From Aquimarina algiphila (lineage in GTDB: Bacteria; Bacteroidota; Bacteroidia; Flavobacteriales; Flavobacteriaceae), in assembly GCF_007489275.1 (NCBI RefSeq), contig NZ_VLNR01000010.1, forward strand, positions 1 to 64,000: DNA of 64,000 nt, given 5' to 3'. The notes beneath the pieces are model-generated. The model was not told the origin of the DNA and did no database searches. It saw nothing but the letters and a program-made list of their open reading frames with translations. The position numbers and the translations under genes are program-made. Positions 1-9,331 of the stretch are shown here, piece by piece (the first letter of the stretch is position 1; each line of letters opens with the position of its first letter).

Positions 1-54
1 AATAAAAGACCACATTGGAGTCTTAATTTAAAAACACCTAATTTTATACATAAC

Positions 55-84
55 AAAAAATCCTGTGAAGCTAGCTTCACAGGA
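55..84 (-). terminator. Intrinsic terminator of the minus-strand gene at 142-513
   Basis: An 11-bp perfect inverted repeat (61-71 with 74-84, loop TA) is followed, reading the minus strand, by six T. It lies about 57 bp past the stop of the small secreted-protein gene, so it most likely ends that transcript. Confidence 0.8.
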
Positions 85-141
85 CTAAATTAAATATCGT
101 AAAATTGTCAACCTATTTTAGGACGACTCAGTTATTAAATT

Positions 142-513
142 TTATAAGCCTGATAAACGGGGTTTTCTATTGTTAGATGGAATATCTATATATATAGTAT
201 CTATTATTCTTGATGTGTAAACACTGTTTTTGTTATGAGAAGCTCTTTTCTTATTTCTTTTGATCTGTCTTTTAATTTTTTTCCATTCTCTTTCTCTGTT
301 TAAACTTATTTTTTTGTCTTCGTCATTATTCTTATCATTAGGTGTTGATATTTCTGAAGGTCTGTTTACTTTTGTAATAGATTCTTGTTGAGAATTGGAT
401 TTGATAGGTTGGTAACTTGTTTGTTGTCCAGTTAATAAAAATGATATACATAGCAATACAGTAGTAGTAATAATTCTCATTCTAATTTTCATTTTTTTTT
501 GGTTTTTGCGCAT
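142..513 (-). CDS. Small secreted basic protein, paralogue of the protein at 992-1351
   Basis: No family recognised. The N-terminus is a signal peptide: a Lys/Arg-rich stretch followed by a hydrophobic core ending near LLTGQ. The middle is Ser/Asn/Asp-rich and probably disordered. The C-terminal ~50 residues form a Lys/Arg-rich helix (EWKKIKRQIKRNKKR) followed by NSVYTSRIIDTIYIDIP and the end RLSGL. That block is shared almost residue by residue with the second small protein about 0.5 kb upstream, which supports both being real. Translation may start at the first Met or at Met8 (492); the sequence does not decide. Role unknown; a cationic exported tail could bind anionic envelope or matrix polymers, but this is a guess. 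Confidence 0.65.
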   Translation of the reverse strand: MRKNQKKMKIRMRIITTTVLLCISFLLTGQQTSYQPIKSNSQQESITKVNRPSEISTPNDKNNDEDKKISLNREREWKKIKRQIKRNKKRASHNKNSVYTSRIIDTIYIDIPSNNRKPRLSGL

Positions 514-991
514 TAATAATTTTGATTCTAGGTATAGTAGGGGCGATTTATAATGGTATGGATATGACCAGTTTTATAATTAAGATAAATTATTAAGTGG
601 TTGATATCCAGTTACTAATATAGTAATACTATTTGGTTTTGTATTACGGAAAAACCACAGTGCTATATGGGGATTTTTCCCCCTGTAAAGGCTGAGAGCT
701 GTTGTTATTACAAGAGTTTTTTTTCGATATAATGGAGTAGAATTTTTTTTATTTTTTTTAGACGAAAAAAGGATAAAAAACTGAGAAGTCAATAATACAG
801 GCTTGTCTGAGGGATTTTGATAAATTAGTTAAAAGCAGAAAATCTATAGAAAAAGAGCTCTTTTTCTATAGATTTTCTGCTTTTTTATTTTAAAAAATAA
901 TAAAAAACGTCAGTTTTTGAAAAAATAACTAAAGTTAATTGATAAAATTAAAGATAGATATAGCCTAACTTCCTGTTTTAAAATATTTTAG
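514..991. other. Intergenic region between two paralogous small genes
   Basis: Apart from the perfect 54-bp palindrome at 831-884, I see nothing well supported here. A 70-codon open frame on the minus strand (580-792) shows no recognisable domain or signal peptide and is treated as chance. Confidence 0.5.
831..884. terminator. Perfect 54-bp palindrome, probable bidirectional terminator
   Basis: Two 27-base arms (831-857 and 858-884) are exact reverse complements with no spacer, centred on GAGCTC. The outer ends are AAAA and TTTT, so a transcript from either side forms a very stable hairpin followed by U residues. It lies about 107 bp downstream of the minus-strand gene 992-1351 and fits as its terminator. 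Such a long perfect palindrome is more than a terminator needs, and cruciform formation in duplex DNA is possible. Confidence 0.75.
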
Positions 992-1351
992 TTACCACCC
1001 TGATAGGCGAGATTCATTATTATTATTTACAGGAATATTTAAATATATAGTATCAATAGTTCTGGATGTATAGATACTATTTTTGGTATTAGAAACTCTT
1101 TTTTTATTTCTACTTAGTTGTTTTTTGATTTTTCTCCATTCCTTTTTGCTATAAAAACGTTTATCTTTCTTCTTTATAGGAGTTTTTACAACTAACCGAT
1201 CCGACATGGCAATTTGATCTGTACTATATTGTTCCTCTTGGATTTGAGTGTCAATAGTTTTTACAGAAGAAAAGTCATTTTTAAAGTCCTGACCAAAAGA
1301 CATACCGCAGACCAATAAGAAAGCGATATTTAATGTGAATTTTAATTTCAT
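992..1351 (-). CDS. Small secreted basic protein, paralogue of the protein at 142-513
   Basis: No family recognised. The start chosen is the Met at 1351, because it begins a clean signal peptide (MKLKFTLNIAFLLVCGMSFG then QD); an in-frame upstream Met at 1414 would add 21 residues before it. The C-terminal ~50 residues (EWRKIKKQLSRNKKR, then NSIYTSRTIDTIYLNIP, ending RLSGW) match the paralogue, while the regions in between differ. Conservation concentrated in the basic helix and the YTSR-IDTIY segment suggests that this is the working part. Function unknown. Confidence 0.65.
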   Translation of the reverse strand: MKLKFTLNIAFLLVCGMSFGQDFKNDFSSVKTIDTQIQEEQYSTDQIAMSDRLVVKTPIKKKDKRFYSKKEWRKIKKQLSRNKKRVSNTKNSIYTSRTIDTIYLNIPVNNNNESRLSGW

Positions 1352-1563
1352 TTCCCTAAATTTTAATGTATTGATTAATACTGATACACTGAAATTCTCA
1401 AAAAAACATATCAAAATTATTTTCCCTTAAAAAAGATATGTTGTGTGTCTTAATATAAACAGGATAAAAGTAACGATTATACTCGATTTTAGTATACGGT
1501 AAAACCTCATTTTTTAAGGGTTCAGCCTATTTTTCGATAAAGTACTATAAAACCCAGATGAAA

Positions 1564-2820
1564 TTATATCCCAAAGGCTTCTTGTACCGTTTCTACATAG
1601 TCTAATTTCTCCCAAGTAAATAACTCTACTTCTTTTTCAATTTTACCAGAATAAGGGCTTTCAAAAACTTTAGTGATAATTTGTGGTTCCTTACCCATAT
1701 GTCCATAAGCTGCAGTTTCCTGATAAATAGGGTTACGTAATTTAAGACGCTTTTCTATTGCAGCAGGACGCATATCAAATATTGCACTTACTTTTTCTGC
1801 AATTTCACCATCGGTTAAACCTAATGAACTGGTTCCATAAGTATCTACAAAAATTGAAGTAGGTTCAACTACACCAATAGCATAGGATACTTGCACCAAT
1901 GCTTCACTAGCTACTCCAGCGGCAACAAGATTTTTTGCAATATGTCTCGACGCATAAGCGGCAGATCTGTCTACTTTACTAGGGTCTTTACCAGAAAAAG
2001 CGCCTCCACCATGTGCTCCTTTTCCACCATAGGTGTCTACGATGATTTTTCTTCCTGTAAGACCAGTATCTCCATGAGGTCCACCGATAACGAATTTTCC
2101 GGTTGGATTAATATGATATGTGATTTGATCATTAAATAATTGCTGAACGTATTCTGGTAACTGAGCAATTACTCTCGGTATTAAGATTGAAACAATATCA
2201 TTCTTTATTTTAGAAAGCATTCTATCGTCATCAGTATCAAAATCATCATGTTGTGTGGACACAACAATCGCAACAATACGCTGAGGTATGTTGTCATCAC
2301 TATATTCTATAGTTACCTGGCTCTTAGAATCTGGACGTAAATAAGGAATTTCATTACCTTCTCGTCTTAATTTTGCCAATTCTATTAATATTTTATGAGA
2401 AATATCAAGAGCCAAAGGCATGTAGTTAGAAGTTTCTTTAGTAGCGTATCCGAACATCATTCCCTGGTCACCAGCTCCTTGCTCTTCTTTAGTTTCACGA
2501 TCTACACCTTGATTAATATCCTGAGATTGTTCATGAATTAAAGAAATTACTCCACAAGAATCTCCACTAAATTGATATGCTCCTTTGGTATATCCAATAG
2601 TGTTAATTACATCTCTTGCAATGTGTTGCACATCAAGGTATGTTTTGGATTTTACTTCTCCAGCAAGAACTACTTGACCTGTCGTAACTAGTGTTTCACA
2701 AGCTACTTTAGAATCTGCGTCAAAAGCCAAAAAGTTATCTAATAATGCATCACTGATCTGATCTGCTACTTTATCCGGATGTCCTTCAGATACACTCTCT
2801 GAAGTAAATAAATATGCCAT
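1564..2820 (-). CDS. metK: S-adenosylmethionine synthase
   Basis: Makes S-adenosylmethionine from methionine and ATP in the cytoplasm. The 418-residue length and the family motifs are all present: [16 protein letters not shown] near the N-terminus, [12 protein letters not shown] around residue 115, and the glycine-rich loop [16 protein letters not shown] with KVDRSAAY about residues 265-290. The ATG at 2820 begins with the usual [17 protein letters not shown]. The gene is divergent from the riboswitch-controlled metY operon and carries no S-box element itself, so it seems to be expressed independently of that switch. A promoter-like -7 element lies about 160 bp upstream. Confidence 0.98.
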   Translation of the reverse strand: MAYLFTSESVSEGHPDKVADQISDALLDNFLAFDADSKVACETLVTTGQVVLAGEVKSKTYLDVQHIARDVINTIGYTKGAYQFSGDSCGVISLIHEQSQDINQGVDRETKEEQGAGDQGMMFGYATKETSNYMPLALDISHKILIELAKLRREGNEIPYLRPDSKSQVTIEYSDDNIPQRIVAIVVSTQHDDFDTDDDRMLSKIKNDIVSILIPRVIAQLPEYVQQLFNDQITYHINPTGKFVIGGPHGDTGLTGRKIIVDTYGGKGAHGGGAFSGKDPSKVDRSAAYASRHIAKNLVAAGVASEALVQVSYAIGVVEPTSIFVDTYGTSSLGLTDGEIAEKVSAIFDMRPAAIEKRLKLRNPIYQETAAYGHMGKEPQIITKVFESPYSGKIEKEVELFTWEKLDYVETVQEAFGI

Positions 2821-2980
2821 TCGTTGTTGTTTTATCGAGAATGATTAGACGAGACTGAGATGTGAAGCTTTCGATAAATTATTTATAAATCGAACTGCTT
2901 TAGCATTTTTAATACTGTTAACATTTAGAACAGTGTTTTGGGTTGCAATCAGTCAAATCTTTCCCTGAAAAATATTTCGG

Positions 2981-2988
2981 CAAAGGTA
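2981..2988 (-). promoter_or_regulatory. Bacteroidota -7 element for metK
   Basis: On the minus strand the octamer TACCTTTG matches the Bacteroidota consensus TAnnTTTG exactly. It lies about 160 bp upstream of the metK start. I see no good -33 TTTG at the expected distance, so the call rests on the -7 box alone. Confidence 0.5.
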
Positions 2989-3118
2989 AAAAAAATGATA
3001 ATACTTGAAAGCATTTAACACGTTATTAATTTTTTGCTAATCAAAAAGCTTTTTAAAGCGTTTTTTATTGAACAAAATAATTTTCCAATAAAAAATGATA
3101 CAGTTTAAAAATAATTAC

Positions 3119-3126
3119 TAGCTTTG
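3119..3126 (+). promoter_or_regulatory. Bacteroidota -7 element for the metY operon
   Basis: TAGCTTTG matches TAnnTTTG and ends 30 bp before the first paired base of the SAM riboswitch. That places the expected transcription start a short distance before the aptamer. The -33 box is weak. Confidence 0.5.
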
Positions 3127-3155
3127 TTGCGAAGTTTCTTATACATATTAGTAAG

Positions 3156-3306
3156 TTATTAAGAAAGGTGGAGGGAATAGACCCTGTGAAACCTTAGCAA
3201 CCCTTTAAATTTATTTAAAGAAGGTGCTAAATTCTATTCGCTTAGGCGAAAAAGATAACTCGATACAATTGCTTTCTCGCAATTGACGTTTTCCTTTCTT
3301 TTTAAT
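3156..3306 (+). ncRNA. SAM-I (S-box) riboswitch upstream of metY
   Basis: The S-box core is readable: AAGAAAGGTGGAGGGA, then ACCCTGTGAAACCTTAGCAA, and AAGGTGCTAAATTCTA further on. The 5' arm of the closing helix P1 (3156-3168) can pair with 3293-3305. Between aptamer and P1 closure there is an extra small hairpin (AATTGC...GCAATT). It is oriented toward metY, whose ATG lies about 80 bp further on. SAM binding is expected to lower expression of the homocysteine operon. The core is nearly identical to the second copy at 26320. I cannot tell whether switching acts on termination or translation; no long T-run terminator is obvious. Confidence 0.93.
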
Positions 3307-3384
3307 TTTCTATAACCAAACATAATCATAGATGTTTGATGTATTTGGATTTTATTTTGTTATTAAAATTTAAAATAGAAAATT

Positions 3385-4674
3385 ATGAGTGCACAAAAAT
3401 TTGCAACAGAAGCTTTACATGCTGGACATGATGTATCTGCTAACGGAGGAACCAGAGCAGTACCTATTTATCAAACCACCTCATATGTTTTTAGAGATGC
3501 TGATCATGCGGCAAACGTATTTAACTTATCAGAATCGGGGTACATCTATACCCGATTAAACAATCCTACAAATGATGTTTTAGAGCAACGTCTTGCTGCA
3601 TTAGAAGGAGGTATTGCTGCAGTAGTAACTGCATCAGGTACGGCAGCAATTAATACTGCATTACTCACTTTACTTAAAGCAGGCGATCATATTGTTGCTT
3701 CCAGTAGTTTGTATGGAGGAACCTATAATCTTTTAGGAGTTACCTTACCAAGGTTTGGGATTACTACCACATTTGTAGATCCTTCAAATCCTGAAAATTT
3801 TAAAAATGCTGTACAAGAGAATACACGTGCTTTTTTTGTGGAATCTTTAGGTAACCCAAAATTAGATGTACTTGATCTAAAAGCAATTTCATCAGAAGCC
3901 AAAGCTTATAAAGTTCCTTTGATTGTAGATAATACTGTTGCTACTCCAGCATTGCTAAACCCTATTGAGTATGGTGCTAATATTGTGATTCATTCTCTTA
4001 CCAAATATATAAGCGGGAATGGAACTTCTCTCGGAGGTGTAATAATAGATGCAGGAACTTTTGATTGGTCTAGTGGTAAATTTCCTGAATTTACAGAACC
4101 TTCCCCAGGATACCATGGATTAGTATATCATGAAGCATTAGGAGCTGCAGCGTTTATAGCCAAAGCGAGAATAGAAGGGTTAAGAGATCATGGTGCTGCA
4201 CTTAGTCCATTCAATGCATTTCAGATTTTACAAGGTTTGGAAACCTTAGAAATTAGAATCAAAAAACATAGCGAGAATGCATTGGCTTTGGCGAAATGGC
4301 TACAAAAACAAGATGAAGTGACGTGGATAAAATATCCCGGACTTGAAGGAGATTCGTACTATAAATTAGCTCAGGAATATTTACCTAAAGGGCAGAGTGG
4401 TATAATAACCTTTGGGGTAAAAGGAGGGTTTGATTCAGCCAAAACTGTAGCTAACGAGACAAAGATTTTTTCTTTATTGGCTAATATTGGGGATACAAAA
4501 TCCCTGATAATTCATCCTGCAAGTACTACACATCAACAATTGGATGCTGTACAACAAGAATCAACGGGAGTAACCCAGGATTTGATAAGGTTATCTGTTG
4601 GATTAGAGGATATTGAAGACTTAAAAGGAGATTTAGAGGTAGCTTTTGCCAAAATAACCGAAACTGTCAAATAA
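3385..4674 (+). CDS. metY: O-acetylhomoserine sulfhydrylase (O-acetylhomoserine aminocarboxypropyltransferase)
   Basis: A PLP enzyme of the Cys/Met metabolism family that condenses O-acetylhomoserine with sulfide to give homocysteine. At 429 residues it has the length typical of MetY rather than of the shorter cystathionine synthases. It begins FATEALHAGHD, has the PLP-phosphate region ASGTAAIN, and the Schiff-base lysine is Lys207 in HSLTKYISGNG. The late HPASTTHQQL motif is also present. It is first in the operon behind the SAM riboswitch and 28 bp before metX, which supplies its substrate; sulfide would come from the cys operon downstream in this window. Confidence 0.95.
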   Translation: MSAQKFATEALHAGHDVSANGGTRAVPIYQTTSYVFRDADHAANVFNLSESGYIYTRLNNPTNDVLEQRLAALEGGIAAVVTASGTAAINTALLTLLKAGDHIVASSSLYGGTYNLLGVTLPRFGITTTFVDPSNPENFKNAVQENTRAFFVESLGNPKLDVLDLKAISSEAKAYKVPLIVDNTVATPALLNPIEYGANIVIHSLTKYISGNGTSLGGVIIDAGTFDWSSGKFPEFTEPSPGYHGLVYHEALGAAAFIAKARIEGLRDHGAALSPFNAFQILQGLETLEIRIKKHSENALALAKWLQKQDEVTWIKYPGLEGDSYYKLAQEYLPKGQSGIITFGVKGGFDSAKTVANETKIFSLLANIGDTKSLIIHPASTTHQQLDAVQQESTGVTQDLIRLSVGLEDIEDLKGDLEVAFAKITETVK

Positions 4675-4702
4675 AAATTAAAGAGTTATATATACTTTTC
4701 CT

Positions 4703-5665
4703 ATGCTTCAAAAACTTGACATTTCTAATTTCACTACAGTAAAAGCTAAGTGTATAGATCATATACCTTTGACGTACCAAGTATTTGGAAAACCTTTGTT
4801 TCAGGCTCCAATTGTATTGGTGAACCACGCACTTACCGGTAATTCTATGGTGTGTGGCTCAGGTGGATGGTGGAGTGGTTTGATAGGGGAAGGTAAATGT
4901 ATTGATACTAATAGGTATACCGTTTTATCGTTTAATATTCCTGGGAATGGTTATGACGGAATTAAGGAGAATTTAATTGAAGACTATAAGACTTTTAATG
5001 CAAGAGATATTGCTGCTATCTTTTCTGAGGGTTTAAAATTATTGAAAATAGATGAATTATATGCTGTGATTGGTGGTTCTGTAGGAGGTGGAATAGCATG
5101 GGAATTGGCTGCTTTGCAACCTGAATTAATAAAACACCTTATTCCTGTTGCGACAGATTGGAAATCTACAGATTGGCTAAAAGCAAATTGTTTGGTACAA
5201 GAACAGATTTTATTAAATTCTAATAATCCAGTTCATGACGCAAGATTACATGCAATGCTTATCTATAGGTCTCCAGAGTCATTTAAACAAAAATTTGATA
5301 GAACTTTTAATGAAGAAAGAGGTGTGTATAATGTAGAAAGTTGGCTTTTATATCATGGTGAACGATTGGATAGAAGGTTTACACTTTCTGCGTATAAAGA
5401 ATTAAATCATATTCTGGGCAATATTGATATCACAGAAAAAAGAGGGAGTTTTAAAGAAGTAGCCAGATCTATACAATCCAATATTCATATTATTAGCGTG
5501 GATTCTGATATCTTTTTTACTGCAGCAGAAGATAAAATTACATTTAAGGAGTTACAAGAAGTTAAGCATAATGTTACCCACGCAATTATTAATTCTGCAC
5601 ACGGTCATGATGCTTTTTTAATAGAGTTTGAACAATTAAGCAAATTGTTAAAAGATATTTTTTAA
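4703..5665 (+). CDS. metX: Homoserine O-acetyltransferase (alpha/beta-hydrolase fold)
   Basis: Activates homoserine with an acyl group, by family most often acetyl-CoA, giving the substrate of MetY. The alpha/beta-hydrolase landmarks are an oxyanion region LVNHALTGNS, the nucleophile elbow GGSVGGG with Ser126, and the catalytic His in HGHDAFL at about residues 300-306. At 320 residues it is shorter than many MetX proteins (350-380), which suggests a reduced lid region. It lies between metY and thrA with tight spacing, so homoserine production, activation and sulfhydrylation are co-transcribed. Acetyl versus succinyl specificity cannot be read from the sequence with certainty. Confidence 0.88.
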   Translation: MLQKLDISNFTTVKAKCIDHIPLTYQVFGKPLFQAPIVLVNHALTGNSMVCGSGGWWSGLIGEGKCIDTNRYTVLSFNIPGNGYDGIKENLIEDYKTFNARDIAAIFSEGLKLLKIDELYAVIGGSVGGGIAWELAALQPELIKHLIPVATDWKSTDWLKANCLVQEQILLNSNNPVHDARLHAMLIYRSPESFKQKFDRTFNEERGVYNVESWLLYHGERLDRRFTLSAYKELNHILGNIDITEKRGSFKEVARSIQSNIHIISVDSDIFFTAAEDKITFKELQEVKHNVTHAIINSAHGHDAFLIEFEQLSKLLKDIF

Positions 5666-5675
5666 ATAAAAAGAA

Positions 5676-8090
5676 ATGAAGGTCTTAAAATTTGGAGGAA
5701 AGTCATTAGCTAACGGAAAAGGAATTCGTACGGTAATTGAAATAATTGAAGACAAGGTTAAGAAAGATGAGAAAATAACAGTTGTGCTTTCTGCCAGAGG
5801 CAATACTACTGATGAACTAGAAGGAATTCTTGAAAAAGCATCAAAAAGTAAACCTTATCAAGAGCAATTGGATGCATTTAAAAAGTATCAATTAGATGGT
5901 TTTAAGAGTATAGATTTTACTCAGGAATTCGAAACACTAGATAAGCTTTTTGAAGGGGTATCTCTTTTAGGAGATTATAGTAAAAGAATAAAAGATCAGG
6001 TATTGTCTCAAGGTGAGGTGATTTCTGCCAAATTGGTAACACAACTTCTTCAGGAAAAAAATATTAAAGCCAATTTTACAGATAGTAGATCACTTATAAT
6101 TACAGATGCTCAGTTTGGAGATGCTCAACCTCTGGATAAATTATCCAAGAAAAATGTAATTAGCCATTTTAATAAACATAATGGATCTACAGTAAACGTG
6201 GTTACTGGTTTTATAGCGTCTAATACTAACAATGAAACTACTACTTTAGGTAGAAACGGAAGTAATTATACTGCCTCGTTACTGGCAAATTATCTAGAGG
6301 CTGAGGAATTACAAAATTTTACTCATGTTAATGGAATTTATACAGCAAATCCTGATTTAGTGCCAGATGCAAGGAAAATAGAAAAATTATCATTTGCAGA
6401 AGCTAATGAATTAGCATATTTTGGAGCTAATATTCTTCATGCAAAAACGATAATTCCGCTAATAGAAAAGAATATTCCCCTTAGGATATTAAATACTTTT
6501 GACTATAAAAATAAAGGTACCTTAATAACAGCTACATCAAACGAAAAAGGAATTAAATCCCTGTCGGTCTTAGAACATGTAGCTTTGATTAATCTCGAAG
6601 GGAGAGGACTTTTGGGTAAAGTTGGTGTAGATGCAAGAATTTTTAGAGCATTAGCACATAAAAATATTAGTGTTAGTATTATTTCTCAAGGTTCTTCAGA
6701 ACGAGGAATAGGATTTGTTGTAGAAGCTAATAAAGCAAAAGAAGCTAAAACAGTATTAGAACAAGAATTCGAATCTGATTTTCACAAACGAGATGTAAGT
6801 GGTATTTCAATAGAAGAAAATGTATCTGTGATTTCAATTATTGGTCAGGATTTAAGTACATTTCATAAACCGTATAATGCATTAATTAAAAACCAGGTAA
6901 TCCCTTTGCTTTTTAATAATACGGTTACTGGTGCTACCATAAGTCTGGTAGTGAAAAAAGAACAATTACATCGTGCATTGAATGTGATTCATGGAGAGAT
7001 TTTTGAAATCGCTAAAAAAATTAACCTTGCAATATTTGGTCACGGATTGGTAGGAGGTACCTTAATAGAACAAATCCTGAAATCCTCTGAGCAGATCGAA
7101 AAACGAAAGAAAATAAACCTTAATATTTTTGCAGTTGCAAACTCTAAAAAAGTACTTTTAGATAAAAATGGTATTAATGAACATTGGAAAAACAGTATTG
7201 ATGAAAAAGGAATTTCTTATACCATAGAAGATATAGTTCGATATGCAGATGAACATCATCTAGAGAATTTAATCGCTATTGATAATACAGCTAGTGAAGC
7301 ATTCACAGCAAATTATATGCATCTGGTAGAACATGGTTTTGATCTGGTATCTTCTAATAAAGTAGCAAATACATTAAGTTTTGATTTTTATAAAGAATTA
7401 CGAAAGAAACTAGAGGATAATCAAAAACAGTATTTGTATGAAACTAATGTAGGAGCAGGATTACCGCTTATTGATACGATTAAGTTATTGCATTTATCAG
7501 GAGAGAATATCACAAGAATTAAAGGAGTTTTTTCTGGGTCATTAAGTTACTTGTTTAATACATATTCTAATGAAAATCGATTATTTAGTGAAGTCTTACA
7601 AGAAGCTATAGATAAAGGATTCACAGAACCAGATCCTCGTGAAGATCTTTGTGGAAATGATGTTGGTAGGAAATTATTGATTTTGGCAAGAGAGCTTGAT
7701 TTAAGTAATGAATTTGAGGATGTGAATATTCATAATTTGATTCCTGAAGGACTTAGACAAGGAGAAGCTCAGGAATTTTTGGAGAAATTAGATAACCTGA
7801 ACTTGGTATATCAAAAAGTTAAAGAAGAGCAAAAACCTAATCATGTATTGAGGTATATTGGTGATCTTTGGGGAGATTTATCCAAAGAGAAAGGAAATCT
7901 TGATGTAAAATTGGTCTCCGTTCCTCAAAGTAGCGCGTTAGGACAGGTAAAAGGTTCCGACTCTATATTTGAGATTTATACAGAATCTTATGGGGATCAA
8001 CCGATAGTAATTCAAGGAGCAGGAGCAGGAGCAGCAGTTACAGCAAGAGGTGTCTTTGGAGATATATTGCGATTAACAGAAAAAGGATAA
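5676..8090 (+). CDS. thrA: Bifunctional aspartokinase / homoserine dehydrogenase
   Basis: Catalyses the first and third steps of the aspartate pathway. Residues 1 to about 290 are the kinase (KFGGKSLANG at the start, then TTLGRNGSNYTASLLANYL), about 300-455 carry ACT-type regulatory repeats (LINLEGRGLLGKVG, then VSVISIIGQD), and about 460-804 are the NAD(P)-dependent homoserine dehydrogenase (LAIFGHGLVGGTL, SSNKVANT, KGVFSGSLSYLFN, FTEPDPREDLCGNDVGRK). The 804-residue length fits ThrA/MetL. The gene starts 10 bp after metX, so it falls under the SAM riboswitch and is probably dedicated mainly to methionine supply. The ThrA versus MetL name is arbitrary here. Confidence 0.95.
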   Translation: MKVLKFGGKSLANGKGIRTVIEIIEDKVKKDEKITVVLSARGNTTDELEGILEKASKSKPYQEQLDAFKKYQLDGFKSIDFTQEFETLDKLFEGVSLLGDYSKRIKDQVLSQGEVISAKLVTQLLQEKNIKANFTDSRSLIITDAQFGDAQPLDKLSKKNVISHFNKHNGSTVNVVTGFIASNTNNETTTLGRNGSNYTASLLANYLEAEELQNFTHVNGIYTANPDLVPDARKIEKLSFAEANELAYFGANILHAKTIIPLIEKNIPLRILNTFDYKNKGTLITATSNEKGIKSLSVLEHVALINLEGRGLLGKVGVDARIFRALAHKNISVSIISQGSSERGIGFVVEANKAKEAKTVLEQEFESDFHKRDVSGISIEENVSVISIIGQDLSTFHKPYNALIKNQVIPLLFNNTVTGATISLVVKKEQLHRALNVIHGEIFEIAKKINLAIFGHGLVGGTLIEQILKSSEQIEKRKKINLNIFAVANSKKVLLDKNGINEHWKNSIDEKGISYTIEDIVRYADEHHLENLIAIDNTASEAFTANYMHLVEHGFDLVSSNKVANTLSFDFYKELRKKLEDNQKQYLYETNVGAGLPLIDTIKLLHLSGENITRIKGVFSGSLSYLFNTYSNENRLFSEVLQEAIDKGFTEPDPREDLCGNDVGRKLLILARELDLSNEFEDVNIHNLIPEGLRQGEAQEFLEKLDNLNLVYQKVKEEQKPNHVLRYIGDLWGDLSKEKGNLDVKLVSVPQSSALGQVKGSDSIFEIYTESYGDQPIVIQGAGAGAAVTARGVFGDILRLTEKG

Positions 8091-9301
8091 TGAAGATTAT
8101 AATTGGAGATACGGTTATTTGGCAAAACAAGAACGTATTGTTTTTATTGAATTTGGTACTTTTTGTTATTGCAGGTTGTTTTAATTCAGAAAAAACTGAT
8201 TACAAAACAATAGCTAAAGAGGATGTGCTAGTACAATATACAGCGCTCCCTAAAACTGTAAAATCACCCAAAGATAATCCTAGTTCTCCTGAAAAAGCTG
8301 CCTTGGGAAAATTACTTTTTTTTGATCCGATATTGTCAGGAAATAAAGATGTAGCTTGTGCTACTTGTCATCATCCTAAGAATGGTTATGCTGAGTTTCG
8401 GGATATTTCTATTGGAGTAAATGGAAAAGGTTTTGGAAGTACTCGGGTGTTTAATACGCCAAATGATATTCCTTTTGTAAAAAGAAATGCTCATACCATT
8501 TTAAATACAGCATATAATGGTATTGATACAAATAATGAATATGACCCTGAGAAAGCACCAATGTTTTGGGATTCGCGAGTAGAAAGTTTAGAAAAACAAG
8601 CATTAGAGCCGATCAAAGCACTCGAAGAAATGAGAGGGCGTAAGTATGCTGAAAAGGATATCCTGGATGTGGTTATCGCCAGACTGAAAGCAATTCCCGA
8701 ATATCAAACATTATTTGAGGAAGCGTTTGGAGAGAAAGATGCAATCAATAGCATTAATTTATCCAAAGCGATAGCGGTTTTTGAAAGGACTTTGGTAACG
8801 AATAATTCTCGTTTTGATCAATATGTAGCAGGAGACGAAAATGCAATTTCTCTTTCAGAAAAAGAAGGTTTTAAATTGTTTAAAAAAGTAGGTTGCGCGA
8901 ATTGTCATAAAGGACCTATGTTTTCTGATTATAAAATGCATGTGTTGAGTTTGCAGGAAAACAATAAATTAAAAATAATAGATAGTGGTTTTGGTCAACA
9001 ATTTTCCTTTAGAACTCCAAGCTTACGAAATTTACAATTTACTGCACCTTATATGCATAATGGTAAGATGAAAAATTTACAAAAAGTTTTAGAGTTTTAT
9101 GAAGATATAGCTTCAGGAAGGTCTCAAAATCCAAATATTGAAGATGATCAATTAGATTCTTTAGTTAAAAAAATACGAATTAAGGTTATGGATATGGCAC
9201 CAATCATTTCTTTTTTAAATACGTTAAATGAAACTGATTTTGATAAAGAGGTAGTTGATGCAGTGCCAAGTGGTCTTCCGGTTGGAGGAGATATTAATTA
9301 A
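8090..9301 (+). CDS. Di-haem cytochrome c peroxidase / MauG family lipoprotein
   Basis: Two CxxCH haem sites are visible: C90-A-T-C-H94 (followed by a second His) and C269-A-N-C-H273. This is the layout of bacterial cytochrome c peroxidase and MauG. The N-terminus has a hydrophobic segment ending VIAGC, so Cys30 is probably lipidated and the protein sits on the periplasmic side. Its ATG overlaps the thrA stop by one base (TAATG), making it part of the methionine operon. Peroxide removal or oxidation of a protein partner are both possible; a role in sulfur metabolism is only suggested by position. Confidence 0.85.
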   Translation: MKIIIGDTVIWQNKNVLFLLNLVLFVIAGCFNSEKTDYKTIAKEDVLVQYTALPKTVKSPKDNPSSPEKAALGKLLFFDPILSGNKDVACATCHHPKNGYAEFRDISIGVNGKGFGSTRVFNTPNDIPFVKRNAHTILNTAYNGIDTNNEYDPEKAPMFWDSRVESLEKQALEPIKALEEMRGRKYAEKDILDVVIARLKAIPEYQTLFEEAFGEKDAINSINLSKAIAVFERTLVTNNSRFDQYVAGDENAISLSEKEGFKLFKKVGCANCHKGPMFSDYKMHVLSLQENNKLKIIDSGFGQQFSFRTPSLRNLQFTAPYMHNGKMKNLQKVLEFYEDIASGRSQNPNIEDDQLDSLVKKIRIKVMDMAPIISFLNTLNETDFDKEVVDAVPSGLPVGGDIN

Positions 9302-9331
9302 GAGATAATACTAAATTGAAAAATAGAAATA

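Noticed and set aside
580..792. 70-codon open frame on the minus strand
   Set aside because: No signal peptide, domain or resemblance to the flanking paralogues; low-complexity AT-rich stretches can give such frames by chance.
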